Of a stretch of DNA of 64,000 nucleotides, positions 1 through 8,644 are shown one piece after another. Position 1 is the first letter of the stretch, and each line of letters starts with the position of its first letter. A program made the position numbers and the translations under genes. Under the pieces are notes generated by a model. The model searched no databases. It saw nothing but the letters and a program-made list of their open reading frames with translations, and was not told the DNA's origin. The DNA comes from an uncultured Eubacterium sp. (GTDB lineage Bacteria > Bacillota > Clostridia > Peptostreptococcales > Anaerovoracaceae): contig UQRM01000002.1 of the NCBI GenBank assembly GCA_900543485.1, positions 1-64,000 of the forward strand. The letters are read 5' to 3'.

Positions 1-33
1 AAAGATGATAAAAGATATGGAGGTGGAGTGTAA
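1..33 (+). CDS. 3' end of an unidentified gene (partial)
   Basis: Frame 1 is open from the window edge for ten codons (reading K-D-D-K-R-Y-G-G-G-V) and stops at TAA 31-33. A terminator-like hairpin follows directly, which is the only reason to think the frame is real. Ten residues are too few to identify a family. Confidence 0.3.
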   Translation, partial: KDDKRYGGGV

Positions 34-34
34 G

Positions 35-69
35 ACTAAATTCAGCATGGATGTGGAATTTAGTTTTTC
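35..69 (+). terminator. Rho-independent terminator of the upstream gene
   Basis: ACTAAATTC (35-43) and GAATTTAGT (56-64) form a perfect 9-bp stem with a 12-nt loop, followed by a T run (63-67). It separates the upstream gene end from the SOS promoter that follows. Confidence 0.6.
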
Positions 70-82
70 ATTCAAGCCTTTA

Positions 83-96
83 CGAACAAATGTTTA
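83..96. promoter_or_regulatory. LexA (SOS) box 1
   Basis: CGAACAAATGTTTA matches the Gram-positive LexA operator (CGAAC-N4-GTTCG type) with one side degenerate. It lies just upstream of the -35 element of the yneA-like gene. Confidence 0.75.
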
Positions 97-104
97 TTTA
101 TGCA

Positions 105-133
105 TTGACAACGAACATGTATTCTGTTATACT
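105..133 (+). promoter_or_regulatory. Sigma-A promoter of the yneA-like gene
   Basis: TTGACA (105-110) and TATACT (128-133) are separated by exactly 17 bp, a near-consensus vegetative promoter. A LexA box fills the spacer and two more flank it, so expression should be tightly repressed until DNA damage. Confidence 0.85.
112..125. promoter_or_regulatory. LexA (SOS) box 2, inside the promoter spacer
   Basis: CGAACATGTATTCT is an imperfect LexA operator lying between the -35 and -10 elements. It is weaker than the neighbouring box 3, but its placement would block RNA polymerase directly. Confidence 0.6.
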
Positions 134-146
134 ATTCTCATCGAAG

Positions 147-160
147 CGAACAAATGTTTG
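147..160. promoter_or_regulatory. LexA (SOS) box 3
   Basis: CGAACAAATGTTTG is the best of the three sites and nearly palindromic. It lies about 14 bp past the -10 box, in the 5' untranslated region of the yneA-like gene. Confidence 0.8.
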
Positions 161-187
161 ATAGGGTAGGAAAGAGAGGTGTAACAC

Positions 188-520
188 ATGACATATACAA
201 ATACAGCAAGCTGCGGAAGGAAGAAAAAATACAGGATAACGTCGAAGTTCAGATTCATAGCATCTATAATCATAATGACAGGTCTTATTACAGCAGTTTT
301 CGGAGCAGTTTCCGGACTGAGCGTTTCACGCGCCATAACACAGCCTGAATATACTCAGGTCGAAATCTGTCACGGTGATACGCTGTGGGATATTGCCAAT
401 ACATATAAATCGGATGATACCGATACACGAAGAGCCATATACGAGATATGTGCTGTCAACGATATCGAAGCATCTGACCTGGTTCCCGGGATGACCATAT
501 CTGTGCCTGAAGATCTTTAG
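188..520 (+). CDS. yneA: YneA-like SOS cell-division suppressor, LysM protein
   Basis: This 110-residue protein has a basic N-terminus, one membrane segment (about residues 22-47) and a LysM domain (about 56-107, with the DTLWDIA motif) that should bind peptidoglycan outside the membrane. Length, anchor-plus-LysM layout and LexA control match Bacillus YneA, which delays septation during DNA repair. The ATG at 188 follows a GAGAGGTG ribosome site. The gene stands alone behind three LexA boxes. The function is inferred from architecture and regulation; LysM sequence alone is not diagnostic. The alternative is a generic LysM cell-wall protein. Confidence 0.8.
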   Translation: MTYTNTASCGRKKKYRITSKFRFIASIIIMTGLITAVFGAVSGLSVSRAITQPEYTQVEICHGDTLWDIANTYKSDDTDTRRAIYEICAVNDIEASDLVPGMTISVPEDL

Positions 521-991
521 AGCCATTCAAGGCATTTGAACCGGGATTTATCGGCAGAAAGGAGATAACGGTAAGATCCGGCATTAAACAGATGATATAA
601 GTAGTCGAAGGCGTCTGAAAAAATCGCTTAAATCGAAAAATAGAGGCTCGAAAAATCAGCCTCCGCAGAGAATGACATCAACGGCGAAAGAAAGGGAAAA
701 GCAGAAGTAATCAAATGGACAGATGCAGTGAACCGCAACGATGCCGGTCTAAAAGCGCAGCTGGTTGAAGAGCCGCGCGCATCAATAACGCGCATCAATA
801 ACAAGAGCGGCAAGCCAGACAACACAATTTATCCATGAATCGGGATGTATCGATGAGTCAGGTCTGGGAATCAGCATTAACTATTCCCATAATTATGATT
901 ATAGGAATAGTTATAAAGATCAAATCATCAACCTAATAATATATCACTTTCTATGTCCCTATAATCCAACATGATCTCCAGAGCTCCTCTC
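521..991. other. Gene-poor stretch with possible decayed reading frame and a palindrome
   Basis: I see no supported gene here. A plus-strand frame is open from 644 to the TGA at 836-838 (64 codons) and reads with protein-like composition, rich in Lys, Glu, Ala and Asn, but it has no start codon with a ribosome site and is cut by TAG at 641. This suggests a gene remnant. TAACTATTCC (878-887) and GGAATAGTTA (904-913) form a perfect 10-bp inverted repeat with no T run after it on either strand, so it is more likely a binding site or RNA hairpin than a terminator. Confidence 0.4.
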
Positions 992-1432
992 CTAATGCTT
1001 GTCTTTCAACAATGAATCCAGATATCCCTGTAATATTATAACGGCTGCCTGTTTGTCTATCACTTTTTTCCTCTTACCTCTGCGTACGTCAGCTTCTATG
1101 AGGACTTTCTCCGCCATCACTGTCGTCAGACGCTCATCGTAATATTCTATCTTGATATCAGCCATGCCGCTGCTGCGCATCTTGTTTTCCAGCATCCTTT
1201 TGAATTCATATACTTTTTCGGTCTGTGGACTGTCGCTTCCATCGAGTTTTTTAGGGAGGCCGATGACTACGGTATCGCATTCCAATTCCTTTATATAATC
1301 CATCACCTTGCCGGAATCCTTTCGTATTCCTACCCTCTCTATGGTAGTTACTCCCTGAGCGGTAATGTTGAGGGCATCGCTTACGGCAACGCCTATTGTC
1401 TTATCTCCTACATCTAATGCCAGTTTCTTCAT
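992..1432 (-). CDS. ruvX: RuvX/YqgF family RNase H-fold nuclease
   Basis: The 146-residue product is the usual size for YqgF. It has the RNase H-fold active-site pattern: Asp7 in LALDVG, the GLPKKLDG loop near 58-65, DERLTT (99-104) and Asp126 in VIDKQAA. Family members process the 5' end of pre-16S rRNA and are also described as Holliday-junction resolvases. The ATG at 1432 has a GGAG site 8 bp upstream. It lies 65 bp after ireB, with a hairpin and T run between them, so it may be expressed at a reduced level from the ireB promoter. The ireB-ruvX pairing is typical of Firmicutes. Confidence 0.93.
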   Translation of the reverse strand: MKKLALDVGDKTIGVAVSDALNITAQGVTTIERVGIRKDSGKVMDYIKELECDTVVIGLPKKLDGSDSPQTEKVYEFKRMLENKMRSSGMADIKIEYYDERLTTVMAEKVLIEADVRRGKRKKVIDKQAAVIILQGYLDSLLKDKH

Positions 1433-1457
1433 GTTCTCTGCTCCATCCTTATATCAT

Positions 1458-1483
1458 AAAAAAGGCGGACATTGCTGCCCGCC
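1458..1483 (-). terminator. Terminator or attenuator between ireB and ruvX
   Basis: On the minus strand GGCGG pairs with CCGCC around a 10-nt loop and is followed immediately by six T residues. It lies inside what looks like an operon, so partial termination is likely. Confidence 0.7.
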
Positions 1484-1497
1484 GGTCGTATCCTTCG

Positions 1498-1746
1498 CTA
1501 TCTGTGGAGGTATGCTCTGATGAGTTCTTCTACAAGATCATCTCTTTCGATTCTTCCCATGATGTTCCTTGCGTTGTTATGGCTGGTAATATAGGAAGGG
1601 TCTCCCGATAAAATGTATCCCACCATCTGGTCTATAGCATTATAGCCTCTCTCCTCCAGCGCGTCATATACTATATTTAAAATTTCTTCAATCGTTCGCT
1701 GTTCAACTTTGTCGAAATTATCATACATTCTGGTTTGCCTATCCAT
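1498..1746 (-). CDS. ireB: IreB (YrzL/DUF965) family regulatory phosphoprotein
   Basis: This 82-residue protein matches the DUF965/IreB family: ALEERGYN, Q-x-VGYxLSGDPxYI and NAR-x4-R-x-ER motifs are all present. In Enterococcus, IreB is a substrate of the Ser/Thr kinase IreK and affects cephalosporin resistance; in other Firmicutes its role is less clear. I chose the second of two adjacent ATG codons (1746) because ACGGAGG then sits 7 bp upstream; the first (1749) would leave only 4 bp. It has its own promoter (1777-1806) and precedes ruvX. Confidence 0.9.
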   Translation of the reverse strand: MDRQTRMYDNFDKVEQRTIEEILNIVYDALEERGYNAIDQMVGYILSGDPSYITSHNNARNIMGRIERDDLVEELIRAYLHR

Positions 1747-1776
1747 CATATAACCTCCGTTCATATATATATTGGA

Positions 1777-1806
1777 ATTATAACACTTCACACCTTGTTA
1801 TTACAA
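1777..1806 (-). promoter_or_regulatory. Promoter of ireB-ruvX
   Basis: On the minus strand TTGTAA (1806-1801) and TATAAT (1782-1777) are spaced by 18 bp. It lies between the end of alaS and ireB, so ireB-ruvX need not depend on alaS transcription. Confidence 0.6.
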
Positions 1807-1844
1807 GGGCAAAAGTATAATTACACGAAAATATCACATGCATT

Positions 1845-4463
1845 TTACAGCAATGTCTCCGCCTTGGCAAATGCATCAGCTATCTTGCCAGGATCTTTTG
1901 CTCCGGCTTGAGCCATATCAGCTTTGCCGCCGCCGCCACCGCCGGCTGCCGCAGCGATTTCCTTTATCATCTTACCGGCATGATATCCCTTTTCGACTAC
2001 ATCGTCAGTCAGAGAAACCAGGAACGTCACTTTTCCGCCGGAGACTGCCGCCAATACCATGGCAACACCGCTGTTTCCGCTTTTTATCTCATCCGATAAA
2101 GCTCGGAGATCGTTGATGTTGAAATCGTCAAACTGCTTGGTTATCAGCTTGATTCCGTTTATCTCCTTTGCTTCATCCATGATGCTCCCCAGTGATTTGC
2201 TCATCTCCGCTTTTTTCAATTCTTCTATCTCCTTCTTGAGGTTTTTCACCTCTTCTGAGATAGATGCGGCTCTGTCTATCATATTGTCCTTATTGGTCTT
2301 CAGGACACCTGCAGTTCTGTTTATAACATCTTCGTCATCGTTGAGCTTCCTCAGCACGCCCTGCCCGGTTATGGCTTCTATCCTTCTGACGCCTGATGCG
2401 ATCCCTGATTCACTGAGTATTTTAAACAGTCCTATCTGTCCGATGTTCTTTACATGAGTGCCGCCGCAGAATTCCTTGCTGTAATCACCGATGGAAACTA
2501 TCCTCACCATATCACCGTATTTTTCATCGAAAAGCGCTGTAGCGCCTTCCTTCATGGCGTCATCTATAGCCATCACTCTGGTCGTCACATCGATGAACCG
2601 ACTGATCTTATCGTTGACGATAGCTTCCACCTCTGCTATTTCTTCTCCAGTCATGGCCTGGAAGTGATTGAAGTCAAACCTCAGACCATCGCTGGTTACT
2701 GCCGATCCCGCCTGCTTTACATGATCTCCCAGTACATCCTTGAGAGCCTGATGAAGCAGATGTGTAGCCGTATGATTTGCCGCCGTCATATTCCTCAACG
2801 GTACGTCAGGCTTGCATATCACCGTATCTCCCTTTTTCACAGTCCCCTTTGTTACCTTCACCTTATGGATGAAGACATTGTGGTTCTTGGTCACTTCAGT
2901 TACATCAGCGGAAAAGCCATCATTTTCCATCACACCCGTATCATATATCTGGCCGCCGCTCTCAGCATAGAAGGACGTCTTGTCCAACACGATCCTGCAG
3001 ACGGATCCTTCCCCGCAAAAGTCAGCCGGGCCATCATCATTCAGGATGGCCATCACGACGCCTTCCTGCACCATCGTATCATATCCGGTAAACTCAGTCT
3101 CACCGTCCAGCGAGATATCAGAAGTGGCTTCGTCCCAGCCTGCTCCCTCCATCTCCTGTTCTACCTGAGAACGTTTCTTCTGACGTTCCATGGCAGCTTC
3201 GAATCCATTCAGATCCACGGTATACCCCGACTCCTCCATGATCTCTTTTGTAAGATCTATCGGAAAACCGTACGTATCGTGGAGCTTGAACGCTTTTTCA
3301 CCGTCAAGGATCTTATCTCCGGATTTCTCAAGGTCGGCCGTGTATTCACCAATTATCTTCATACCCTGATCTATGGTAGAAGCAAATTTTTCCTCCTCGG
3401 CCGCAACCACCTTTTTTATCATTTCGCGGCGAGTCTTCAATTCAGGATAAGCATCTCCCGAAGCGTCGATGACTCTGTCGCAGAGCTCCGAAAGGAATGG
3501 CCCTTCGATCCCCAGCATCCTGCCATGTCTCGCAGCACGTCTGATGAGACGTCTGAGCACGTATTCTCTTCCTTCGTTGCCCGGCAGGATAGTATCACCT
3601 ATCATGAAGGTCATAGACCGCAGATGATCGGTTATTATCCTTATTGAAACGTCCGAAGGCGCCGCACCGCTTTCATATTTCACGCCAGACACTTCAACTA
3701 CACCGTCCAGTATGTACTTTATCGTATCGATATCGAAGATGGAGTCTACCCCCTGCATGATGCAGGCCAGACGTTCTATCCCCATGCCTGTGTCGATATT
3801 TGGATGAGCCAGATCTGTATAATTTCCCTCCTCATCTCTGTTGAACTGAGTGAACACGTGATTCCAGAATTCCACGTATCTGTCGCAATCACAGCCCGGC
3901 TTGCAGTCAGAATCATCGCATCCATACTGTTCACCCCGGTCAAAATATATCTCGGAACATGGGCCGCACGGACCTGTTCCTATTTCCCAGAAATTATCAT
4001 CCTTGCCGAGGCGTACGATCCTTTCCTCCGGAATCCCTATGATATCTTTCCAGATGCCATAAGCCTCGTCATCATCTTCGTATACTGTGGCCCAGAGCCT
4101 GTCCGTAGGCATCTTGAGGACCTGCGTTATGAATTCCCATCCCCAAGTCAGGGATTCCTTTTTGAAATAATCACCAAAGGAAAAACTGCCCAGCATCTCA
4201 AAGAAAGTACCGTGTCTGGACGTATAACCTACGTTCTCAATATCTCCCGTCCTGATGCACTTCTGACACGTGGTCATGCGCTTGCTCGGCGGTGTCTCCA
4301 GACCAGCGAAATATGGCTTCAGCGGAGCCATTCCCGAATTTATCAACAGCAGGCTCTTGTCTTTTTCAGGAATAAGCGAAAAGCTCTGCCTCCTGTAATG
4401 ATCCTTTGACTGATAAAAGCTGAGAAACAGTTCTCTTATATCGTTCAAACCAAGTTTTTCCAT
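1845..4463 (-). CDS. alaS: Alanyl-tRNA synthetase
   Basis: This enzyme charges tRNA-Ala in the cytoplasm. The 872 residues carry the full architecture: class II aminoacylation core (SGMAPLKPYFAG, TCQKCIRTGDIENVG, FEMLGSFSFGDYFK), the editing domain with zinc-type motifs HTATHLLHQ and CGGTH, and the C-Ala domain ending in a Gly-rich stretch of six consecutive glycines. The start is the ATG at 4463 (reading MEKLGLNDIRE), 11 bp after AGGAGG; an in-frame ATG at 4472 is only 2 bp from that site. A promoter lies at 4528-4556. The leader is too short for a T-box riboswitch. Confidence 0.97.
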   Translation of the reverse strand: MEKLGLNDIRELFLSFYQSKDHYRRQSFSLIPEKDKSLLLINSGMAPLKPYFAGLETPPSKRMTTCQKCIRTGDIENVGYTSRHGTFFEMLGSFSFGDYFKKESLTWGWEFITQVLKMPTDRLWATVYEDDDEAYGIWKDIIGIPEERIVRLGKDDNFWEIGTGPCGPCSEIYFDRGEQYGCDDSDCKPGCDCDRYVEFWNHVFTQFNRDEEGNYTDLAHPNIDTGMGIERLACIMQGVDSIFDIDTIKYILDGVVEVSGVKYESGAAPSDVSIRIITDHLRSMTFMIGDTILPGNEGREYVLRRLIRRAARHGRMLGIEGPFLSELCDRVIDASGDAYPELKTRREMIKKVVAAEEEKFASTIDQGMKIIGEYTADLEKSGDKILDGEKAFKLHDTYGFPIDLTKEIMEESGYTVDLNGFEAAMERQKKRSQVEQEMEGAGWDEATSDISLDGETEFTGYDTMVQEGVVMAILNDDGPADFCGEGSVCRIVLDKTSFYAESGGQIYDTGVMENDGFSADVTEVTKNHNVFIHKVKVTKGTVKKGDTVICKPDVPLRNMTAANHTATHLLHQALKDVLGDHVKQAGSAVTSDGLRFDFNHFQAMTGEEIAEVEAIVNDKISRFIDVTTRVMAIDDAMKEGATALFDEKYGDMVRIVSIGDYSKEFCGGTHVKNIGQIGLFKILSESGIASGVRRIEAITGQGVLRKLNDDEDVINRTAGVLKTNKDNMIDRAASISEEVKNLKKEIEELKKAEMSKSLGSIMDEAKEINGIKLITKQFDDFNINDLRALSDEIKSGNSGVAMVLAAVSGGKVTFLVSLTDDVVEKGYHAGKMIKEIAAAAGGGGGGKADMAQAGAKDPGKIADAFAKAETLL

Positions 4464-4527
4464 GATGTACATATCCTCCTGAAAATTACACACGATTTCG
4501 CGCGACACGGCAAAGCCGCACTGATTT

Positions 4528-4556
4528 ATTATACCAGAAAACCTTCGTCATTACAA
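4528..4556 (-). promoter_or_regulatory. Promoter of alaS
   Basis: On the minus strand TTGTAA (4556-4551) and a consensus TATAAT (4533-4528) are spaced by 17 bp. Transcription would start near 4522, about 60 bp before the alaS start codon. Confidence 0.75.
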
Positions 4557-4599
4557 CAAAATAGACGCCTTACAGCTGCCTGTCGGTTCTTTGTGCGTC

Positions 4600-4673
4600 A
4601 AAAAACAGATATGCGTCTGAGGCCTGCTCCGAAACCGATCTTACGGCGAGCAAACATCAGACGCAGATTTTTT
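4600..4673. terminator. Bidirectional hairpin terminator between alaS and the 54-residue ORF
   Basis: TGCGTCTGA (4612-4620) pairs perfectly with TCAGACGCA (4657-4665), with GCTC/GAGC pairing inside. On the plus strand six Ts follow two bases after the stem; on the minus strand a six-T run (4605-4600) follows with a short gap. It would end the minus-strand transcript of the 4683-4847 gene. Confidence 0.65.
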
Positions 4674-4682
4674 CTCAGCAGG

Positions 4683-4847
4683 TTAAGCCATCAGTTTTTC
4701 GGCAGCTCTTTTTATATCATCGATAGCATCTGCCACTTCTTCCTTCACGTTATGCCTGCTCTTGCTGTCCAGACACATGTACACATGCATCCCCACGATG
4801 GCCCCCGCAAGGCCTATCCCCAGTATCGTATTGCAAGCCTTTCCCAT
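4683..4847 (-). CDS. Small membrane-anchored protein (54 aa), unrecognised
   Basis: This short gene has an excellent ribosome site (GGAGGTG, 8 bp before the ATG at 4847) and a terminator right after its stop. The product has one hydrophobic segment (about residues 7-25, Gly and Ala rich), then a charged helix-like tail rich in Lys, Glu, Asp and Ala that ends in KLMA. I do not recognise a family; size and layout resemble small YtxH-like membrane proteins, but no specific motif supports that. It lies between the pyr operon terminator and alaS and could be its own short transcript. Confidence 0.65.
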   Translation of the reverse strand: MGKACNTILGIGLAGAIVGMHVYMCLDSKSRHNVKEEVADAIDDIKRAAEKLMA

Positions 4848-4863
4848 ATAAAACACCTCCCAT

Positions 4864-4915
4864 AAAAAAGACTGTCCGATATCGATCCCGAAGGACCACT
4901 TTTTCGTGACAGCCT
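4864..4915 (-). terminator. Terminator of the pyr operon
   Basis: On the minus strand GGCTGTC (about 4914-4908) pairs with GACAGTC (about 4876-4870) around a long loop, followed by TTTTTT (4869-4864). It lies 40 bp after the pyrI stop. Confidence 0.65.
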
Positions 4916-4955
4916 TTATTTTACGCGATTTTATGAAATATATTCGAAAATGGCT

Positions 4956-5372
4956 CTATTTAGCCTTGCTCTCGCAGTAGATACATCTGTATATCCTGTT
5001 TTCTCTGTCGGTGAGCCTGAACACATGAGGAAGCTCCTGCTCGGTGGTGGTGATGCATCTCGGATTTTTACACTTTATCACGTCTACGATCTCATCAGGC
5101 GGGTCGATATGGCTCCTTTTGGCCAGCTTGCCGTTTTCGATGATGTTGACGGTGATACCAGGATCTACATAACCGATAGCATCCAGGTTCACATCGATGA
5201 GTCTGTCGATTTTGATTATATCCTTCCTGCCCATCTTCTGACTTTCGGCGTTCTTGATAAGAGCTACCTGGCAATCCAGAGAATCCAGTCCCAGGATACC
5301 GTAGAGACGCATCCCCTCTCCGGCCTTTATATGGTCAAGTACGATGCCGTTCTGTATCTTTCCTATTATCAT
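4956..5372 (-). CDS. pyrI: Aspartate carbamoyltransferase regulatory chain
   Basis: The 138-residue regulatory subunit binds nucleotide effectors and holds PyrB trimers together. The N-terminal allosteric domain is followed by a zinc domain with four cysteines in the classic pattern: Cys101, Cys106, Cys130 and Cys133 (C-x4-C-x23-C-x2-C). It follows pyrB after 3 bp, so the two subunits are co-translated. A separate PyrI is typical of enterobacteria, archaea and some Clostridia rather than Bacilli, which helps place the organism. It is the last gene of the pyr operon. Confidence 0.96.
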   Translation of the reverse strand: MIIGKIQNGIVLDHIKAGEGMRLYGILGLDSLDCQVALIKNAESQKMGRKDIIKIDRLIDVNLDAIGYVDPGITVNIIENGKLAKRSHIDPPDEIVDVIKCKNPRCITTTEQELPHVFRLTDRENRIYRCIYCESKAK

Positions 5373-5375
5373 CTT

Positions 5376-6290
5376 CTATTTCACCTCCAGAAGCTTAAGG
5401 ATGAGAGCCATCCTTATAAATTTGCCATTGAGAACCTGTTCGAAATACTTAGCCCTCGGATCGTCGTCCACAGCCACCGATATTTCATTGACACGAGGTA
5501 ACGGATGGAGTATGGACAGATCTTCCTTGGCGTTTTCAAGCTTGTCGGGCGTCAGGATATAGCTGTCCTTCAGTCTTATATAGTCCTGCTCGTTGAAGAA
5601 ACGCTCTCTCTGAACTCTTGTCATGTAAAGTATATCCAGCTGTGGCATAGCGTCCTCCAGATCCGTCGTCTCCACGTATTCCTGCCTGTTCTTCTCCAAC
5701 ACCTCGTGCTTGAGATATTCAGGGATCTTCAGTTCATCCGGAGATATGAGTATGAATCGCACCCTTTCATATCTTGACATAGCGCCTATGAGAGAATGGA
5801 CAGTCCTGCCGAATTTCAGATCGCCGCAGAATCCGATGGTCAGATCGCTGAACCGTCCTTTTTCCCTGCTTATTGTCAGCAGATCGGTCAGTGTCTGAGT
5901 AGGATGATTGTGGCCGCCGTCCCCGGCATTTATGATAGGAACTGTGGATTTTCTCGACGCCACCATGGGAGCACCTTCTTTAGGATGCCTCATGGCAATG
6001 ATATCCGCATATGCTCCCACCGTCCTGATAGTGTCTGAAACGCTTTCGCCTTTAGCCGCTGACGAGCTCTGAGCTTCAGAAAAGCCTAATACATTGCCCC
6101 CCAGCTCATACATTGCCGCCTCGAAGCTGAGTCTGGTCCTTGTTGACGGCTCGAAGAACAGGGTCGCCAGTTTTTTACCCCTGCATTTCTCCGCATATCT
6201 GTCAGGATGAGCGATGATGTCCTTGGCCACTGTTATCATCTCATCGATCTCCTCTGTAGTCAGCTCCATAATGTCGATTAGATGTTTCAT
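5376..6290 (-). CDS. pyrB: Aspartate carbamoyltransferase catalytic chain
   Basis: This enzyme joins carbamoyl phosphate and aspartate, the committed step of pyrimidine synthesis. The 304 residues contain the carbamoyl-phosphate loop S49-T-R-T-R53, the HPTQTLTD motif and the C-terminal LHPLPRV motif, all intact. Length is normal for the family. It follows pyrE after 52 bp and precedes pyrI by 3 bp. With PyrI present, the enzyme should be the dodecameric class B form and allosterically controlled. Confidence 0.97.
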   Translation of the reverse strand: MKHLIDIMELTTEEIDEMITVAKDIIAHPDRYAEKCRGKKLATLFFEPSTRTRLSFEAAMYELGGNVLGFSEAQSSSAAKGESVSDTIRTVGAYADIIAMRHPKEGAPMVASRKSTVPIINAGDGGHNHPTQTLTDLLTISREKGRFSDLTIGFCGDLKFGRTVHSLIGAMSRYERVRFILISPDELKIPEYLKHEVLEKNRQEYVETTDLEDAMPQLDILYMTRVQRERFFNEQDYIRLKDSYILTPDKLENAKEDLSILHPLPRVNEISVAVDDDPRAKYFEQVLNGKFIRMALILKLLEVK

Positions 6291-6342
6291 TCTTACCTCC
6301 CATATTCGATCAAATTTCCAACCGCCTTATCTGTTCTGTTTT

Positions 6343-6975
6343 CTATCTGTCTATCCAGCTTTCGTCCTGCGGATCGTTCCTGAACGCCGTCAGCTTCTCC
6401 ACGTCTGACTCTTCGATATATCCGGTCTCTGCAGCAGCTTCTGTCACAGCATCAAAATCCGTCAGGCTGATGTTTTTCACGTTGGCAGCCGCCAGTCTTT
6501 CCAACCCCTTCTTCATGCCGTAGGTGAAGATGCTGACGATCCCCAGCACCTGCGCGCCGGCTTCCCTGAGAGCTTCCACCACGTCGATGACGCTTCCGGC
6601 GGTAGAGATAAGATCCTCTATCACGACCACCTTCTGCCCTTTCTCCAGGCGTCCTTCTATCCTGTTCTCACGGCCATGATCCTTGGCTCCTGAACGTACG
6701 TATCCCATAGGGATCCCCATGATATGAGCGGCAATGGCTGCGTGGGCAATTCCCGCAGTGCTGGTTCCCATCAGTACTTCCGCATCGGGGTAATGCTCTT
6801 TTACCGTGTCAGCGATAGCCTGTTCCACCTTATTTCTGATATCAGGCGCGGTCAGTATCAGTCTGTTGTCACAATATATAGGACTCTTTATACCACTGGC
6901 CCATGTAAAAGGCTTTTTCGGGCTAAGAAAAACGGCTTCTATCTCCAGCAATCCTTTTGCTATTTCCTTTCTCAT
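6343..6975 (-). CDS. pyrE: Orotate phosphoribosyltransferase
   Basis: The enzyme converts orotate and PRPP to OMP. The 210-residue product carries the PRPP-binding motif [13 protein letters not shown] (about 116-128) with the acidic pair, and the basic flexible loop region near 96-106. It lies 47 bp after pyrF and 52 bp before pyrB. The gaps inside this part of the operon are larger than elsewhere, but no promoter or terminator is obvious in them. Confidence 0.96.
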   Translation of the reverse strand: MRKEIAKGLLEIEAVFLSPKKPFTWASGIKSPIYCDNRLILTAPDIRNKVEQAIADTVKEHYPDAEVLMGTSTAGIAHAAIAAHIMGIPMGYVRSGAKDHGRENRIEGRLEKGQKVVVIEDLISTAGSVIDVVEALREAGAQVLGIVSIFTYGMKKGLERLAAANVKNISLTDFDAVTEAAAETGYIEESDVEKLTAFRNDPQDESWIDR

Positions 6976-7022
6976 ATGCTACCTTCCTCTCTGAATACTC
7001 ATCATATCAGTCTATCGCGCCT

Positions 7023-7733
7023 TCAGCCGACAAATTCCCTGACACAACGCTCGTAAGCTGCTTGCGGATCTTCTGCTCCTGTTATGCTTCTTCCCACAAC
7101 TATATAATCGGAGCCCAGCTCCTTTGCCCTGGCAGGCGTCGTCACTCTGGCCTGATCGCCCTTATCGTCATCAGCGAACCTCACACCCGGTGTCACTGTC
7201 AGGAACCCGGATCCGCAGGTCTCGTGGACCGCCTTCGATTCCAGCGGAGAACATACGACTCCGTCCAGGCCTGCCTCCTTCGCATTGAACGCATAGTGAG
7301 CTACCACTTTCTCCATATCCTCATCTATCAACAGATCACGTCTCATCCGCTCTTCGGTGGTAGACGTCAACTGGGTGACAGCTATCAACAGTGGTCTCTC
7401 TCCACCCTTTTCGGCGCTTCCTTCCGCCAGTCCTTCCAGCGCGGCCTTCATCATATCCACGGTCCCTCCGGCATGGACGTTGCACATGTCCACACCAAGA
7501 CCAGCCAGCACCTTCATAGCCTTCTTGACCGTATTGGGGATATCATGGAGCTTCAAATCCAGAAACACCTTATGGCCTCTCAGCTTGAGCATTTTGACGA
7601 TGGCGGGACCTTCCGCATAATAGAGCTCCATACCTATCTTCACATATGGCCTCTTGTCCCCCATCTTTTCCAGGAACTCCAGCGTCTCCTCGCTGCTGCT
7701 GAAATCGCATGCTATGATAACATCCTTGCTCAT
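7023..7733 (-). CDS. pyrF: Orotidine 5'-phosphate decarboxylase
   Basis: This 236-residue TIM-barrel enzyme makes UMP from OMP. The catalytic DxKxxD motif is present as Asp59, Lys61 and Asp64 within [12 protein letters not shown], and the C-terminal phosphate-binding VVGRSI motif is intact. It is the group I type by length and motif. Its start codon overlaps the pyrD stop as TGATG, so translation is coupled. Confidence 0.96.
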   Translation of the reverse strand: MSKDVIIACDFSSSEETLEFLEKMGDKRPYVKIGMELYYAEGPAIVKMLKLRGHKVFLDLKLHDIPNTVKKAMKVLAGLGVDMCNVHAGGTVDMMKAALEGLAEGSAEKGGERPLLIAVTQLTSTTEERMRRDLLIDEDMEKVVAHYAFNAKEAGLDGVVCSPLESKAVHETCGSGFLTVTPGVRFADDDKGDQARVTTPARAKELGSDYIVVGRSITGAEDPQAAYERCVREFVG

Positions 7734-8644
7734 CAGTGCGCACCTCCTATTATATCTGAAAGACTTCCTATACCATACTTTTCCATCGTTATCGGCAGCT
7801 GTTCCACGATCTCCTTACAAATGTACGGATCCACCAGGTTCATCGCTCCGATCTGGACAGCTGTGGCTCCAGCCAGCATCATCTCTATCACATCCTCAGC
7901 TGTGGATATGCCGCCGATGCCGATGACAGGAACCTTCACGGCCTCGTAGACCTGATACACCATTCTCAGAGCCACCGGAAATACGGCCGGCCCCGAAAAT
8001 CCGCCCATTTTGTTGGCGACTACAGGCTTTCTCTTCTTCAGATCTATCCTCATGCCCAGCATGGTATTTATCATGGAGATCCCGTCAGCGCCAGCTTTTT
8101 CACAGGCTTTCGCTATGGCGACGATATCGGTCACATTGGGAGAAAGCTTTACTATCACCGGTTTGCTGACATGCTCCTTCACCGCTGCGACTACCTGAGC
8201 GGCGGCATCGGCATCTGTCCCGAAGGCTATCCCTCCGCCATGGACATTGGGACATGATACGTTTATCTCCAGCCAGCCGACCTGATCACATTTGTCCAGT
8301 CGCCGGCTCACCTCCACGTACTCCTCCACTGAAAAGCCTCCTATGTTTGCCATAACTTTTTTATGTAAACATTTTGCCAGCTTCGACAATTCTTCATCGA
8401 TGACCCGCTCGACTCCCGGGTTCTGCAAGCCAATAGAATTTATCATCCCTTCCCGGCATTCGGCTATTCTCGGCGTCGGGTTGCCGAATCTCGGTTCCAG
8501 CGTCGTCCCTTTAAAAGAGAATGTCCCCAGCATATTTATATCGAATAGCTCCGCGAACTCGTACCCATATCCAAAGGTGCCGCTGGCGGCCATCACCGGG
8601 TTATCGAGAGTCGTCCCGCAGAGATCCACTTTTGTACTTACCAT
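7733..8644 (-). CDS. pyrD: Dihydroorotate dehydrogenase, class 1B catalytic subunit
   Basis: The FMN subunit oxidises dihydroorotate to orotate. The 303-residue TIM barrel has the class 1 active-site base Cys131 in NVSCPN and the FMN-phosphate GIGGI motif. Class 1B is shown by the neighbouring pyrK, which carries FAD and an iron-sulfur cluster and passes electrons to NAD+. pyrK overlaps the pyrD start by 7 bp. It is cytoplasmic, in keeping with an anaerobe that does not need quinone. Confidence 0.96.
   Translation of the reverse strand: MVSTKVDLCGTTLDNPVMAASGTFGYGYEFAELFDINMLGTFSFKGTTLEPRFGNPTPRIAECREGMINSIGLQNPGVERVIDEELSKLAKCLHKKVMANIGGFSVEEYVEVSRRLDKCDQVGWLEINVSCPNVHGGGIAFGTDADAAAQVVAAVKEHVSKPVIVKLSPNVTDIVAIAKACEKAGADGISMINTMLGMRIDLKKRKPVVANKMGGFSGPAVFPVALRMVYQVYEAVKVPVIGIGGISTAEDVIEMMLAGATAVQIGAMNLVDPYICKEIVEQLPITMEKYGIGSLSDIIGGAH

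Noticed and set aside
4464..4527. T-box riboswitch before alaS
   Set aside because: The leader from the predicted start site is only about 60 bp and lacks the T-box sequence and terminator pair.
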